DNA from: Calliopum simillimum
Lineage: Eukaryota > Arthropoda > Insecta > Diptera > Lauxaniidae
Length of the DNA: 64,000 bases
NCBI GenBank assembly: GCA_951812925.1
Contig: OX638372.1
Span: 47,056,245-47,120,244 of the forward strand
Direction: 5' to 3'
Notes under the pieces: model-generated
Database searches by the model: none
Seen by the model: the letters and a program-made list of their open reading frames with translations, nothing else
Told to the model about the DNA's origin: nothing
Program-made: the position numbers and the translations under genes
In this document: in pieces, positions 11,335 to 22,202 of the stretch
How positions within the stretch are numbered: the first letter of the stretch is position 1
Layout of the letters: every line of letters begins with the position of its first letter

Positions 11335-11650
11335 TGATTGGGCCCATTGTATTCTCGATATATAACTTCGTTGTCAACCTATATGAACCATTTAGAAATT
11401 TTTAAAAAAATTCCAAAATGGATTTGGGACTCTTTTGAGCGATATCTTCAAGAGAGTCGAAAAAATTACTTTCGAACACAATGTAACGTCAGTTAGCCAA
11501 CGCTGTGCATTCACAAAGGAAATGAAAAATGGACTCTTCGACATCAGGATCTTTACATCTTCTACAAAGATCTCCTGCGTTGGTAAGCCCCAACCATGAG
11601 GCATGCCTACCAATAAAGTAGTGTTTTTGTTTTTTGATAAGCTCAGAATT
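11335..11650 (-). pseudogene. Non-LTR retrotransposon C-terminal relic (I/jockey-like)
   Basis: The minus strand reads HYFIGRHASWLGLTNAG, then LCRRCKDPDVEESIFHFLCE and CTALA, then a stop, then FDSLEDIAQKSPKSILEF. This is the zinc-binding C-terminal domain (CxxC...H...C pattern) found after RNase H in I- and jockey-type non-LTR elements. It is a short 3'-end fragment with in-frame stops, so a dead 5'-truncated copy. Confidence 0.65.
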
Positions 11651-12029
11651 AAGTTAAAAATTCTTTGCTTGATTTCAAAGTTTAGGGATAGAATCGGTAA
11701 CTTAAACTCTCTAAATTATCACTAGACAATACTTTATGCTAAGGTTTGATGAAAATGAAACACTTTATTGAACTCCTAAAATAATGTTTATATTGTACAT
11801 TTTCTACTATATCGTTTTCAATATTTTAAGCCGCTATTTTATTTAATATATAAACATATATTTTTATTTAAAACTCTTCTCATTCTCAATAAAAATTAAG
11901 AAAACAAATCTATATACGAACATTTTTTCTTTTATCAATTTCACTAAAATTTAATCCATTCCCTCTATGAAGGCCGATCAAATTTGTTACTCGGTGCTGT
12001 GTGTCTTCTCGTATGTTGCCGCCGGGCAG

Positions 12030-13262
12030 GATCAAAAAAAGAATCCCGTCGTAATTACACCCCAAATACAGGATATACATGCACAACAAAAACAACAACA
12101 ACACGCACAACAGCATGCCACTACTGGTGGCCCTTCTAGTGCTGCTGTTGGTGGCGGTGGTGGTTTGACCAGCCCACGCTTAGGTCCACAACCAGTTTCA
12201 CCAAAGCCATCAACATCACCGACACCATTACCACAACAACCGAGCAGCAAATTGCAAACTGTTACAATACGTCACACCATGCCCATGCAGAAACCTACGA
12301 TCACCACATCAACAGTTCAACCACAGGCGAAATTACCTGGTGCTACCAATATTGGCACACATTCGTCGCCAGGACAACAACGTTCGCCGACACAACATTT
12401 AGCCTCACGTCAAGCGGCGGCCAGTATAACAACAACTACCACAACTCCACAAATTGCAACGAAACCAACAGACCATCCAGCAGCGTCCACATCAGCCTCA
12501 TCCTCCTCATCATCCACCTGTACCACAACGACATTACCTCAGTTACCGCCACGCGTGCCCTCACAATCATCTACAGAAAGTATTTCACCTACGCCATCTA
12601 CTGGTGCTGTTTCGAAATTGCGTGGTCCTCCACCTGGACCACCGCCTGCAATACCGCCACGTACTGGCACCATGGGACGAAGTGGTTCAGTTCAGGTGCC
12701 ATCTTTGGGTGCAGCTAGAACTTTCGTACGTCAAATTTCGGCAACATCTACACCGCCACAATATACACCGCAACCGCCACCACCCTTTGTCATACCAACA
12801 AGACGTACTTCGCTGACACGTCAGTCATCAGCTGCTCCCACCGTAGGCGCTACTAGCAGTAACTTAACAACGAATTCGCGTACAAACACCTCCACATCAT
12901 CAATATCCTCCCAAGGTAGCAGCGGAGGTTCACCACAAAGTGCACGGCGTCACTGACGAAAGGGATCCATATTTAGTTTTACCGAAGAAGAAGACGAGAG
13001 CCATGAAGAAGGCGGCAGCGGTAGCGGCGGTGGACAAACGCGTGAAGTTTGTCGCTCGATTTGTATACCATGGCTGTGAGGCAGAGCATGGAAGAAACGA
13101 AATAATGGTGCAAATGCCTCAAGTAGCTGTGGTTGGATTCGTTTCAGCAAGAAAACAGCAGATGAAGCTACTGGAAGGCGTAAGTCCATGGGAGCGATAT
13201 TAACAACTGGAGATGATGGTGTGATGAAAAAAGGTAAACGAGTGCGGTTTATGATTCCTTGA
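12030..13262 (+). CDS. Low-complexity Ser/Pro/Gln-rich exon with two in-frame TGAs
   Basis: The acceptor GCCGCCGGGCAG (ending 12029) is followed by a phase-0 frame starting DQKKNPVVITPQIQDIHAQQ. The first segment (308 codons) is disordered: Gln runs, Ser/Thr-rich stretches, and proline motifs GPPPGPPPAIPPRTGTM and QPPPPFVIPTRRTS. It ends SPQSARRH at a TGA (12954-12956). The same frame then gives 40 codons (RKGSIFSFTEEEDESHEEGG...) to a second TGA (13077-13079), then 60 codons (GRAWKKRNNGANASSS... KKGKRVRFMIP) to a third TGA (13260-13262). All three segments look like fly protein sequence, while the other frames do not. GTGAGG at 13076 or GTAAAC at 13234 could serve as donors. Phase matches the exon ending 6586. 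Protein family not recognised; PIPPR-like proline motifs suggest SH3 partners, and RVRF resembles a PP1-docking motif. Confidence 0.6.
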
Positions 13263-15127
13263 ATGACATCTCAAATTAATTGATTTATTTATTCCCACTT
13301 GTTCATATGTAATCGTACAATGTTGGAAAAATTTAATAAAATAAAAGTATTGATGGGATAAAAAGCATGTTTTATATGGACTAAATATGTATGATTTAAA
13401 AAAAAATTGCTTTGAATAGATTAATTTTTAATATTTCTTAAGAATTTCACCCTTAACAAACTGTCATTATAAATGAAAATATATAAGTATATCTGTGCTA
13501 AGATGGGAAAACATTATATGTAAAGTTTTTTCCAAATGGGTTTTATCCTTCTTCCATCCAGCTCCAGCTAGTGAGATCTAGGAGTTTTCTAGTTCTCGAG
13601 ATAAGAAATGTTACAGAACATGTTTGAGGTATTTTGTTTCAAGGAAATTGAAGTTAAAAATTGATATATGTTGGATATATGATGTTTATTCTTCTTAGCA
13701 CAGATTTAATATCACGTGCAAGAGCTCAAAGTTTGGCAGATATTTATCATATTTGCTCCATATAATACAATTGAATCGTCTTACTCAATGTTATCTTTTG
13801 GCACATGTATTTATATAAAATTGATTTGAGATTTTCCTTTCACACCAAATTCTGAAATCTGACTTTTCGAAAACTATTTCTGGCTAATTTTCAGTTTAAT
13901 ATCATTTCCACAGCATAGGACCAACACAAAAAGTCTTTTTCGAGTAAAAGATTTATAATTTTTAAAGTAATACTACGTCTCCACTGAAGATTTAGCTGTA
14001 TTGAGTTATATAAATCTCGTCATTAAATCATAGGCGCTACCACCGGTCGAAAAAGATTTATTTTTCACAGTAAATGTCATAAACGGGAAAATTTATGTTG
14101 TTTTTCCATCATAATATTTAGTCCCTATTTATATTAAGAAACATTGCTATGGAAAACATTTTCAATTCTCTTTTAATGTTTCGTTTTCGTTTACACGCAA
14201 AAAATGTTTCTCGGCGACATGTCAACTCAGTTGTATGTTTTCTTATAGCTAACTACAAATTTCTCAATACGAATGACAAGCACAAAGCGTGTCTCATGTA
14301 CGTGAAACAAAATTCCCTCTATCTTCCCCGTGCATCCCTCTCTCTCAAACGAAATGTTTTAAGTCAAAATGTTTTATCGTATAAATAGGGACTTACATTC
14401 ATTTGCTTTGCTTTTAATGACATTTAATGTTAATTGTCAAGTCAAAGTTGGGGGTATCACTAGTTCGTAAACAGGCAAAATCGGTAGCGCTGCTGAATAG
14501 ATTTATGATTAATTATGTAATTTACTCCCAAATTTAAAGGTTAATCTCAAAATAGCTGTAAATTACCTCATAAATCTCGGATGGAAATGTAATATAGGCC
14601 TACAAAAGATCAGCAATCTATTGTGTATATTAAATGTATCAACTTAGAATAATTTGCATAGAAAGAATAAGTATAATATAAAATTTGTCCTCAAAAAAGT
14701 TAAGATATTCAAAAACTTTGTTATAATTTTATGTATCGAAATATACTAGAATTTCAGATTTTGGTGGGCATAGAAAAGACTCAAACATCTTAAACAAAAT
14801 AATCTTTAATGGAAAAAAAGAAAAATTTGTATTTAAAAATGTATTCACAAATTGTTGTATAGCCTTCTAGAAACTCCAATTATTGTATAAATGTACCAAG
14901 AAAACCTCTTCATAGATTTAGTTATTCTAGTTAAAGATATATATTAAAAATTATTATATTATTAGGATAGATCCCCGATATGCAACTGCTTTAAGTGTTA
15001 ACATTTTTATTAAAATATAAGTATGCAAAATCAAGTGCGAGTATTAACCCATTTTTATTAAATAGACAGAACCGGAATTAAACTGGCTTATATGATAGTT
15101 TTGAGGAAAAAAAAAACATTTACACAG
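13263..15127. other. No gene seen
   Basis: AT-rich DNA without supported exons. Segments at about 13970-14110 and 14460-14600 share weak inverted similarity (for example TAAATCTCG and GGCGCTACC/GTAGCGCTG), probably an old decayed inverted-repeat element. Similar phrases occur near 1160-1270 and 40950-41060. Confidence 0.35.
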
Positions 15128-16262
15128 TTCTGCAAATTTATATACCTATATTAGGGTGGGCCAAATTGTATGGAGGAAATTTTATCGACCTCGGCTACCC
15201 CCCTATGTGAAAGATCATTCAATTCTATGAATATTTGCCCAAAGAACTATACCTCTGCGTTCAACTTTAGTTCGGCGCATTTTTGATCGAAAATTGTACC
15301 TTTCATCAATATTTTTTTTTATTTTGATACTAAATTTTAAAAATTTTTATAAAGACAAAAGTAATGTCATTATATGATTTGGCTGGTATTCTGTCAGTAA
15401 TCAATTAAATTGGGTTCTGTTTACATAAAAAGTTTACTTGATAGAGTGGAATTGATGCTATATATTTAAAAAAGTGATATGGGTCAAATAGCCGATTATT
15501 ATGACCGACTTTCAAAATAAACGATTCATATTTTTGGATGAATTTTTTCAAACAAAACACCAACCTAGGCTGAAAGTTCATTCAATTCTATGAATATTTG
15601 CCCAAGGAACCATACCTCTACGTTCAACTTTAGATTGGCGCATTTTCAATTGAAAATTAAGGTAAAATTGAATGAACTTTCACACATGGGGGTAGCCGAG
15701 ATCAGTTTTCAAATCGGCCCACCCTAACCTATATGTGTTTTTTTTTTTTCATTCTTGATTTTTGTAGCCGATTATACATGTGTATATAAATTCACCTATT
15801 TATGAATCTGAACTTGTTTTGCTCTCTATCACGTCAGGATATGGAGCTATCTTTGATTCAAAGTGCAGAAATTGTTATTTCAGGCATATGGCATTTTTGC
15901 TGGGAGAATTAGGGAATGTGATTATATAAGGCAGTTTTATGGAATTTTGCCTCAATTTTTTCCATTTGATAACGGCTATACCAGGCAGACATACGATAGA
16001 ATAATTCCGGGGTGACAATATATCATTCGTTTATTTTCAAGCTTTTCTGATCACAAATATTTTAAGCTTCAAAAGTCGATAATACTCTCATAGTGGGTTT
16101 TTTCTTCATCTAGGTGGCTCTCAGTGGGTTCTATGAGCTGGAAAAATCTTATAGTTCTACGACTTCTGGCTCCCGAGATAAAAAAAATTACAAAAATGTT
16201 ATGACGGATTTTTTTGGTTTTTTTTTTTCAAAAAATCTATGTAAATGTCATTAGTATTTTCT
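15128..16262. repeat. Locus copy 1 (Penelope-filled), direct repeat of 19117-20756
   Basis: Outside the MITE at 15151-15727, this matches the sequence right of the N gap almost base for base over about 500 bp. I saw only a handful of substitutions (for example GGCAGTTTTA versus GGCAGCTTTA). Similarity stops abruptly after GTATTTTCT at 16262, where the Penelope-like element begins; the other copy continues into ordinary sequence. Confidence 0.8.
15151..15727. mobile_element. MITE with ~70-bp inverted repeats (TTAGGGTGGGCC)
   Basis: The ends read TTAGGGTGGGCC and its complement, and the homology continues inward for about 70 bp (CCTCGGCTACCCCC, GTGAAAG.TCATTCAATT). CCTATA(T) is duplicated at both sides (15145-15151 and 15728-15734). 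The copy of this locus at 19117 has an uninterrupted TATACCTATATGT, which is the empty site. Confidence 0.8.
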
Positions 16263-16334
16263 ATTTAGTGAAAAATGCTGAGCTACAGCCGTACGAATAA
16301 AAACAAAAGAAATGTTTTTATGTATTTTTATTTT

Positions 16335-16369
16335 CAATATTTCGGCTTAATTTTTAAGCCATCATCAGG
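16335..16369 (-). other. Hammerhead-like core motif in Penelope 3' tail
   Basis: On the element's strand the sequence reads CTGATGA, then an inverted repeat GGCTTAA-AAA-TTAAGCC, then GAAA. This is the order of the conserved hammerhead ribozyme core (CUGAUGA, stem II, GAAA). Penelope-like elements are known to carry hammerhead motifs. I could not find convincing stems I and III, and one base bulges before stem II, so ribozyme activity is unproven. Confidence 0.3.
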
Positions 16370-16503
16370 AAAAATCTACGAAGAAAAACAGATAACTTTA
16401 GAATTTTCTTAACAATATAAAAAAACAAATAATAATTTTACATACTTTTAACAATTTTTCATAACTCTTGTCGTGCAAGCAATGTCTTTCGTCCGTTGTC
16501 TAG

Positions 16504-18916
16504 CTATCGACTGATTTTATGTCTAACAAGAAGTTTATAAATATGCGCGCAACCGTCGGTGTCTGTCTTGAAGTTAAGTCGTTTGTTTGTCGGTGTATTG
16601 ATAATGTGTAGCATTTCTATTGTGTATCGTCTCATGTAATTTTGTTCTTGTTGTAAAATTTTTGTGTTTTCGAAGTCAGGTGTATGTTTCTCTTTTATGC
16701 AATGTTGTGCAAGCGCGGTTTTGTTCTCAGTTTTTGATTTTAAGTCTGATTTGTGTGAAGATATTCTTGCTTTTAATTTTGATTTTGTTGTGCCAACATA
16801 TACTTGTCCGCATACGTTGGTTCCGTCTCCATTACATGGTATTTGGTACACCAGATTAGATTTGTCCATGTCATGTATCTTACTCTTTGTGTTTGTGTAA
16901 ATACTCTTAAGTGTATTATATGATTTTGGTGCAAGACAATATTTGTTTTTGTCATAAATGTCTGTTTTATTTAATTTTTCGGTAAAACCCTGAACATATG
17001 TAACACTTTTGTAGATTTTAGGTTCCGTATTTTTTGCTGTTGCAGTTTTCTGTTTGTTGGTGGCTTCTTTAATTAATAGGCTTATTGTTTTTTGTGGAAA
17101 ATCGTTCCAAGTGAGTATGTCTCTTACTCGTTTTTTATTATTTTTGTGAAAAATTACATCACTTATATTTAAAACCCTATTGATGAAATTTTTCGCAGTA
17201 TTAATTGTGGTTTTCTTTGGGTGTTTCGAGTAGAAGTTTATCAATCTACCTGACGCAGTAGATTTTTGATACCAATCGATTTTTATAACGTTGTTTTTTC
17301 TCATTACTAGCGCATCTAGATATGGCAATGTTCCATTTTCTTCTTCTTCCTTTGTAAATTTAATGTTTTTATGGCATGTATTAAGTGTTTTCAGTGTGTC
17401 TTCGATCATGTCTGCTTTTACGATAGCAAAAATATCGTCAACATATTTTGTGAGACATCTTGGTCTTGCACTGCTTTTTTCCAGAAAATTATTCAATATT
17501 TCTTCCATCACGATGTCTGCTATTACTGGAGAAATTGGGGATCCCATTGGCATGCCTTTTAGTTGACTATAAATTACGTCGTTATATTTAAAATAATTAT
17601 TTTCGCATATGCAAAACTTCAGTATTTCTATGAAAAGTGGCTTTGAAATATTTGTGTATTTGGTTATAGTATCCCATTTTTTACCAATAACCTTTATCGC
17701 GAAATCCACTGGTATACTTGGAAAAAGCGAAACCACATCAAAAGAAATTAAGCGTTCATCATCGTAAATGTACGAATTATTCAATTTGTTTTTAAATTCT
17801 ACCGCGTCCTTTACATTGTACTCTGAGTTTGCAGTGATGTTTTTCAAAATATTCGCAATGTATCTGCAAAGTCCATATGATGGGGAATTTATGGATGAAC
17901 AAATGGGTCTCAGGGGCATGTTGTCCTTATGTATTTTAGGTAGTCCGTATAAGCGTGGTGCCGTTGCAGTTTGTGTTGTTAATTTAAATTTTTCCTGTTC
18001 AGTTATGACATTTTTGTTGAAAAGTTTGTCAACTAGGCTATTGTTTTTTTGTTGTAAAGTTGAAGTCGGGTCCCTTCTAATCGGTTTATAAGTCCATCCA
18101 TCTCCTAATATTGTGCGCATTTTTGTTGTGTATTCATTTTTGTATAACGCCACTGTCTTGTTACCTTTGTCTGCTTCAACAATAATGACGTCTTTGTGTT
18201 CTCTTAAAAATTCTTTGGTAGTATTGACTATATTTGTAACGTAATTGTCTCTTTCTGTTGGTCGTCTTTCTCTTACGTGTTTTCCTATCAGCGTAGTTAA
18301 TTTTATTCGCGCTGATTCTTGATCTTCTTTATCTTTCAACGTTCTTACACAGTCCTCGCCTTCTGCGATCATATTAAACAGTGGAAAATGTTTTTTTGTT
18401 GCTATTGGCAGCGCGAACTTTGGACCATGCGCAAGCAGCCACTGAGTTTCCTTAGGAAACACTTCTTTTGTTTTGTTCACAAACCAAATAGTGTTGTTGT
18501 TGTTGATTTTAAGTTGCTGTATTTGATCTTCTTTTAGTTTGTTTAATTTTTGCTGTTGTCTGTTCGTGTTCTGTTGACTTTCGTTTGACGTCATAACTTC
18601 GTTGTTTGTTCGTATATGTTCAAAGTCTGTGACGTCAGTTTTTTTGTTTATTGTGTTTTCTATCTCGGTCACTTGCATTTCAATTTCTTTTAACAATTTG
18701 TGTTTAAAACTTATTAACTGATTTAATATTTTTTGTTGATAATTTCTATTGTATTTTTGTATTGTTTTTGTTAATTGTGTGGGGAGTTTTTTGTTGTTAT
18801 TGTTATGTGTTAAGAATAATTCTAATGTATTGTTAGTAGTATTTTTAATAAATTTTGGCACTATTAGTTGTTTTCTGCATTGAACCAAAAAGTCTATGGA
18901 ACATTTTATATTTGTT
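16504..18916 (-). CDS. Penelope-like reverse transcriptase with GIY-YIG endonuclease
   Basis: The frame is uninterrupted for about 800 codons and open to the gap edge, so the true start is probably missing; the first ATG-like start seen is near 18888. An Asn/Gln/Lys-rich N-terminal region is followed by the RT: PLRPICSSINSPSYGL, ISFDVVSLFPSIP (motif A), GMPMGSPISPVIADIVMEE (motif B), TKYVDDIFAIV (catalytic YVDD), and the thumb. The C-terminus is a GIY-YIG nuclease: LVYQIPCNGDG, CGQVYVGTTKSKLKARISSH with the usual Arg and His. Penelope-type proteins prime reverse transcription at nuclease-cut chromosomal ends. No stop or frameshift is visible, so this copy may still be functional or was recently so. 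Confidence 0.92.
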
Positions 18917-19116
18917 NNNNNNNNNNNNNNNNNNNNNNNNNNNNNNNNNNNNNNNNNNNNNNNNNNNNNNNNNNNNNNNNNNNNNNNNNNNNNNNNNNNN
19001 NNNNNNNNNNNNNNNNNNNNNNNNNNNNNNNNNNNNNNNNNNNNNNNNNNNNNNNNNNNNNNNNNNNNNNNNNNNNNNNNNNNNNNNNNNNNNNNNNNNN
19101 NNNNNNNNNNNNNNNN
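18917..19116. other. Assembly gap of exactly 200 N
   Basis: A round-number run of N that cuts the 5' end of the Penelope-like element. The sequence to its right is a second copy of the locus left of the element, so the join is suspect. Open frames that span the N run are artefacts. Confidence 0.99.
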
Positions 19117-19594
19117 TTTATATACCTATATGTATTTTTTTTTTTTTTTTCATTCTTGATTTTTGTAGCCGATTATACATGTGTATATAAATTCTCCTAT
19201 TTATGAATCTGAACTTGTTTTGCTCTCTATCACGTCAGGATATGGAGCTATCTTTGATTCAAAGTGCAGAAATTGTTATTTCAGGCATATGGCATTTTTG
19301 CTGGGAGAATTAGGGAATGTGATTATATAAGGCAGCTTTATGGAATTTTGCCTCAATTTTTTCCATTTGATAACGGCTATACCAGGCAGACATACGATAG
19401 AATAATTCCGGGGTGACAATATATCATTCGTTTATTTTCAAGCTTTTCTGATCACAAATATTTTAAGCTTCAAAAGTCGATAATACTCTCATAGTGGGTT
19501 TTTTCTTCATCTAGGTGGCTCTCAGTGGGTTCTAGGAGCTGGCAAAATCTTATAGTTCTACGACTTCTGGCTCCCGAGATAAAAAAAATTACAA

Positions 19595-20685
19595 CTAGTA
19601 AGGGTGTAAAATTTGGCCTGGCCAAACATTAAATACCCTACACTGCAGTATTTTTAAAATTTTGCTCATATGGGAGGTGCTACGCCCTCTTGTTCGAGTT
19701 CACCCAGTTTTTGTTCAGAGCTTGCATTTATAGGTTTAAATGTCTGAGTGAAAAATGTTTTCAGCATAGTGTTTTGAAGCTTTTGCTTATATAGGAGGTG
19801 CCACGCCCTCTTGTCCGAGTTCCTCTAGTTTTAGCTTAGAGCGTGCATTTATAGTCTTTAGTATTTGAGTGAAATTTGTTTGGATTATCTCAAAAAACTC
19901 TTTCCGTATGGCATTTTGAAACTTTTGCTCATATGGGAGGTGCTACGCCCCCTTGTCCGATTTCACCCAATTTTTGTTGAGAGCTTTCATTTATAGTTCT
20001 TAGTGTCTGAGTTAAATTTGGTTCGAATATCTCAAAAATCGCTTTCAGTATAGCGTTTTGAAGCTTTTGCTTATATGGGAGGTGCCACGCCCCCTTGTCC
20101 GATTTCACCCAATTTTTGTTGAGAGCTTTCATTTATAGTCCTTAGTGTCTGAGTTAAATTTGGTTCGAATATCTCAAACATCGCTTTCAGTATAGCGTTT
20201 TGAAGCTTTTGCTTATATGGGAGGTGCCACGCCCTTTTGTCCGAGTTCGCTCAGTTTTTTCTCAGAGCTTGCGCTTGCAATTTCTAGTATTTATGTGTAT
20301 TTTGGTTGCATTGTCGTGAAAAATACTCCTAAAATTGCATTTTGAATATATTTTTTGTATGGGCGGTAGGCGTGTCCGTTAACCGATTTTGCTCATTTTC
20401 AATCCCCCGAGCTATCTTTGATGACGGAGGCAGGGTACCAAATTTCATTGAATTATCTTGCTTAGTTTTCCCAAAAAGTGTATTTCCACACACATCACCC
20501 AGCCAGCCACCCAGCCAGCCACCCAGCCACCCAGCCAGCCAGCCAGCCAGACAGACGGACATGGCTATATCGACTCAGGAGGTGACGCTGATCAAGAATA
20601 TATATACTTTTCTATACCTGCCACGCCTCCTTCTCTACGTTACAAACGGAAGGACAAAGTGAATATACCCTGGGTGTAGGGTATA
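19595..20685. mobile_element. Dispersed repeat with ~142-bp tandem units
   Basis: A 1.1-kb insertion starting CTAGTAAGGGTGTAAAATTT and ending in GTGTAGGGTAT. Inside, GGGAGGTGC(C/T)ACGCCC recurs at about 19672, 19792, 19935, 20077 and 20219, giving units near 142 bp. Its end carries a CCAG/CCAC minisatellite and the tail ATCAAGAATATATATACTTT, which recurs in many fly intergenic repeats. The open frames are repeat-derived. Related single units lie at 53815-54020. Confidence 0.65.
20495..20560 (+). repeat. (CCAG/CCAC)n minisatellite
   Basis: A run of CCAG and CCAC tetramers followed by ACAGACGGACATGGC, inside the insertion at 19595. Translated frames give the Q-P-P-S and G-W-L-G repeats seen on the two strands, which are not proteins. 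Confidence 0.9.
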
Positions 20686-20839
20686 AAAATGTTATGACGG
20701 ATTTTTTTGGTTTTTTTTTTTTCAAAAAATCTATGTAAATGTCATTAGTATTTTCTTGTAGAATTCTGTCCAATTTTACGAATAAATTCTAATTAACTGT
20801 CCTTTTTTGATAATGTAGTAAATAACTATGTTTATAGGA

Positions 20840-21417
20840 CAGAGGTGTGCACACAAGTAACGTTAAGGAGCTAAAATATTTAATCGGCTAATTAAAAGAG
20901 CTAGCTCACGAAATTTGCAAAATGTAAGTCCCCAAGCATGCTTCGAAAAAAATGAAAACATAAAAATTTCAAATTCGAGGGATGCAATGACAACAACAAA
21001 TCAATTATAAAATAATAATTCCCGTTGCTCGACGGTCGCAACGAAAAAGGCTTCAACTCACTTGACTTCAAGCTGCATGAAATTGTTGTTGCGGTCGCTC
21101 GCACTGAATTTTATTTTTTGAAGTTCGTAGAAAAGTAGCGTATGCAATTGTTGTTGCAAATGTTATTGTTGTTGTTTCCTGATATTCATTTTTTGGTTTG
21201 CTTCAAAACTAGAATTGGACTGACACTTGGAAACAGGTAGCGTGTTAAATACGGCAGGATATTTGTATTTTTTTTTGTTGTTGTTGGCTTGTGTTTAGAA
21301 AAACTTAACTTTTGACAAAATCAAAAACTCAAGCTTTACGTTTATGACGTAAAGCTTCAAAATCAAGTTTATATGGGAGCAAGATGAAAAAATTTTTGCT
21401 CCAGGTGCACACCTCTG
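20840..21417. mobile_element. hAT-type non-autonomous element
   Basis: The ends are CAGAGGTGTGCAC and its complement GTGCACACCTCTG. A perfect 8-bp duplication, TTATAGGA, flanks it (20832-20839 and 21418-21425). CAG-starting short inverted repeats with 8-bp duplications are the hAT signature. The 578-bp interior has no transposase. Confidence 0.88.
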
Positions 21418-21425
21418 TTATAGGA

Positions 21426-21948
21426 TATCAAGGCAAGCGTTCAGATTTACATATCTAAATTATTTCCTAAAGTATAATAAAGAGCCATAATAATTTGTTT
21501 ATTTAAGAAACTAATTGAAATCAAGGGATTGTTATATTAAGATTTGGGAATTTTAAGAAGAAGTATTTATGCTTGGTAACTTCACAGGGGAACTAGAGAT
21601 AACGGTATTTTAAGGGCTCTTTGGTCGCAAAAAATTCAGAAAGTTCAACTCTCGTTCCAATCAAATTACAAGTGCAAGAAATACGTACATAATTTTTGTT
21701 CATCTTCACCAAGGCCGTCTTTGAGTCATGAAAAGAAAATTACTTACTCATGTATCAAAAATCGCCAAATTTTTTACTCTAGAGTTTTTGGGATCGCTGA
21801 TTGCGAATCTGATGTTAGAGACTTCCGCAATTTTAAAATATTATTTAAAAACCTACTTTAAAACTTTAAGTCAAACAGAGCAGTCTGCAACAGCAAATTG
21901 ATCTACATAAAAACGTGGCCTAGATTCCTTTAACTTGGAGTATTATGT
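21426..21948. other. No gene seen
   Basis: AT-rich sequence between a hAT insertion and a fold-back element. No supported exon. It may belong to the old hAT element whose 3' part is recognisable at 24310, because the fold-back at 21949 sits between them. Confidence 0.3.
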
Positions 21949-22170
21949 ATATGGGCAAATCCGAAAATAATCTCCTCTTATATGACCCAGTTTTTAAAAA
22001 AAAAAAAAACGGCAGGTGGCACTCGGGGAGTGGCCGATGATATTGGAAGCTAATGCTTATTATAGTTAAAACTTATAATAAATTGATATTTTAAAATTTG
22101 TTTATTATTAAGTAAGAGGTGAAATGTATATATCTATATATATGAGCGCCCCTCTTACGTTCGAAAAATA

Positions 22171-22202
<32 letters not shown>

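Larger units (their letters stand above)
16263..18916 (-). mobile_element. Penelope-like retroelement, 3' part up to the gap
   Basis: The element runs leftward from within the N gap to 16262. That 3' boundary is defined by comparison with the empty copy ending at 20756. It carries a single long frame for RT and GIY-YIG endonuclease and a ~240-bp 3' non-coding tail with a CTGATGA...GAAA motif. The 5' end is lost in the gap. Confidence 0.85.
19117..20756. repeat. Locus copy 2 (Penelope-empty)
   Basis: Matches 15128-15150 plus 15728-16262, interrupted only by the insertion at 19595-20685. It lacks both the TTAGGG MITE and the Penelope-like element. It therefore gives the empty site for both, and copy 1 gives the empty site for the 19595 insertion. 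Confidence 0.8.

Noticed and set aside
11392..11613. 73-codon minus-strand frame taken as a gene
   Set aside because: It is an out-of-frame reading of the non-LTR retrotransposon relic at 11335-11650.
12032..12250. Minus-strand Cys-rich frame opposite the 12-kb exon
   Set aside because: It is the shadow of the Gln/Gly-rich plus-strand coding sequence; no splice or start support.
18855..19206. Open frames of 87-112 codons spanning the N run
   Set aside because: They consist almost entirely of unknown bases.
20329..20662. Frames with G-W-L-G or Q-P-P-S repeats
   Set aside because: Direct translation of the CCAG/CCAC minisatellite in a dispersed repeat.
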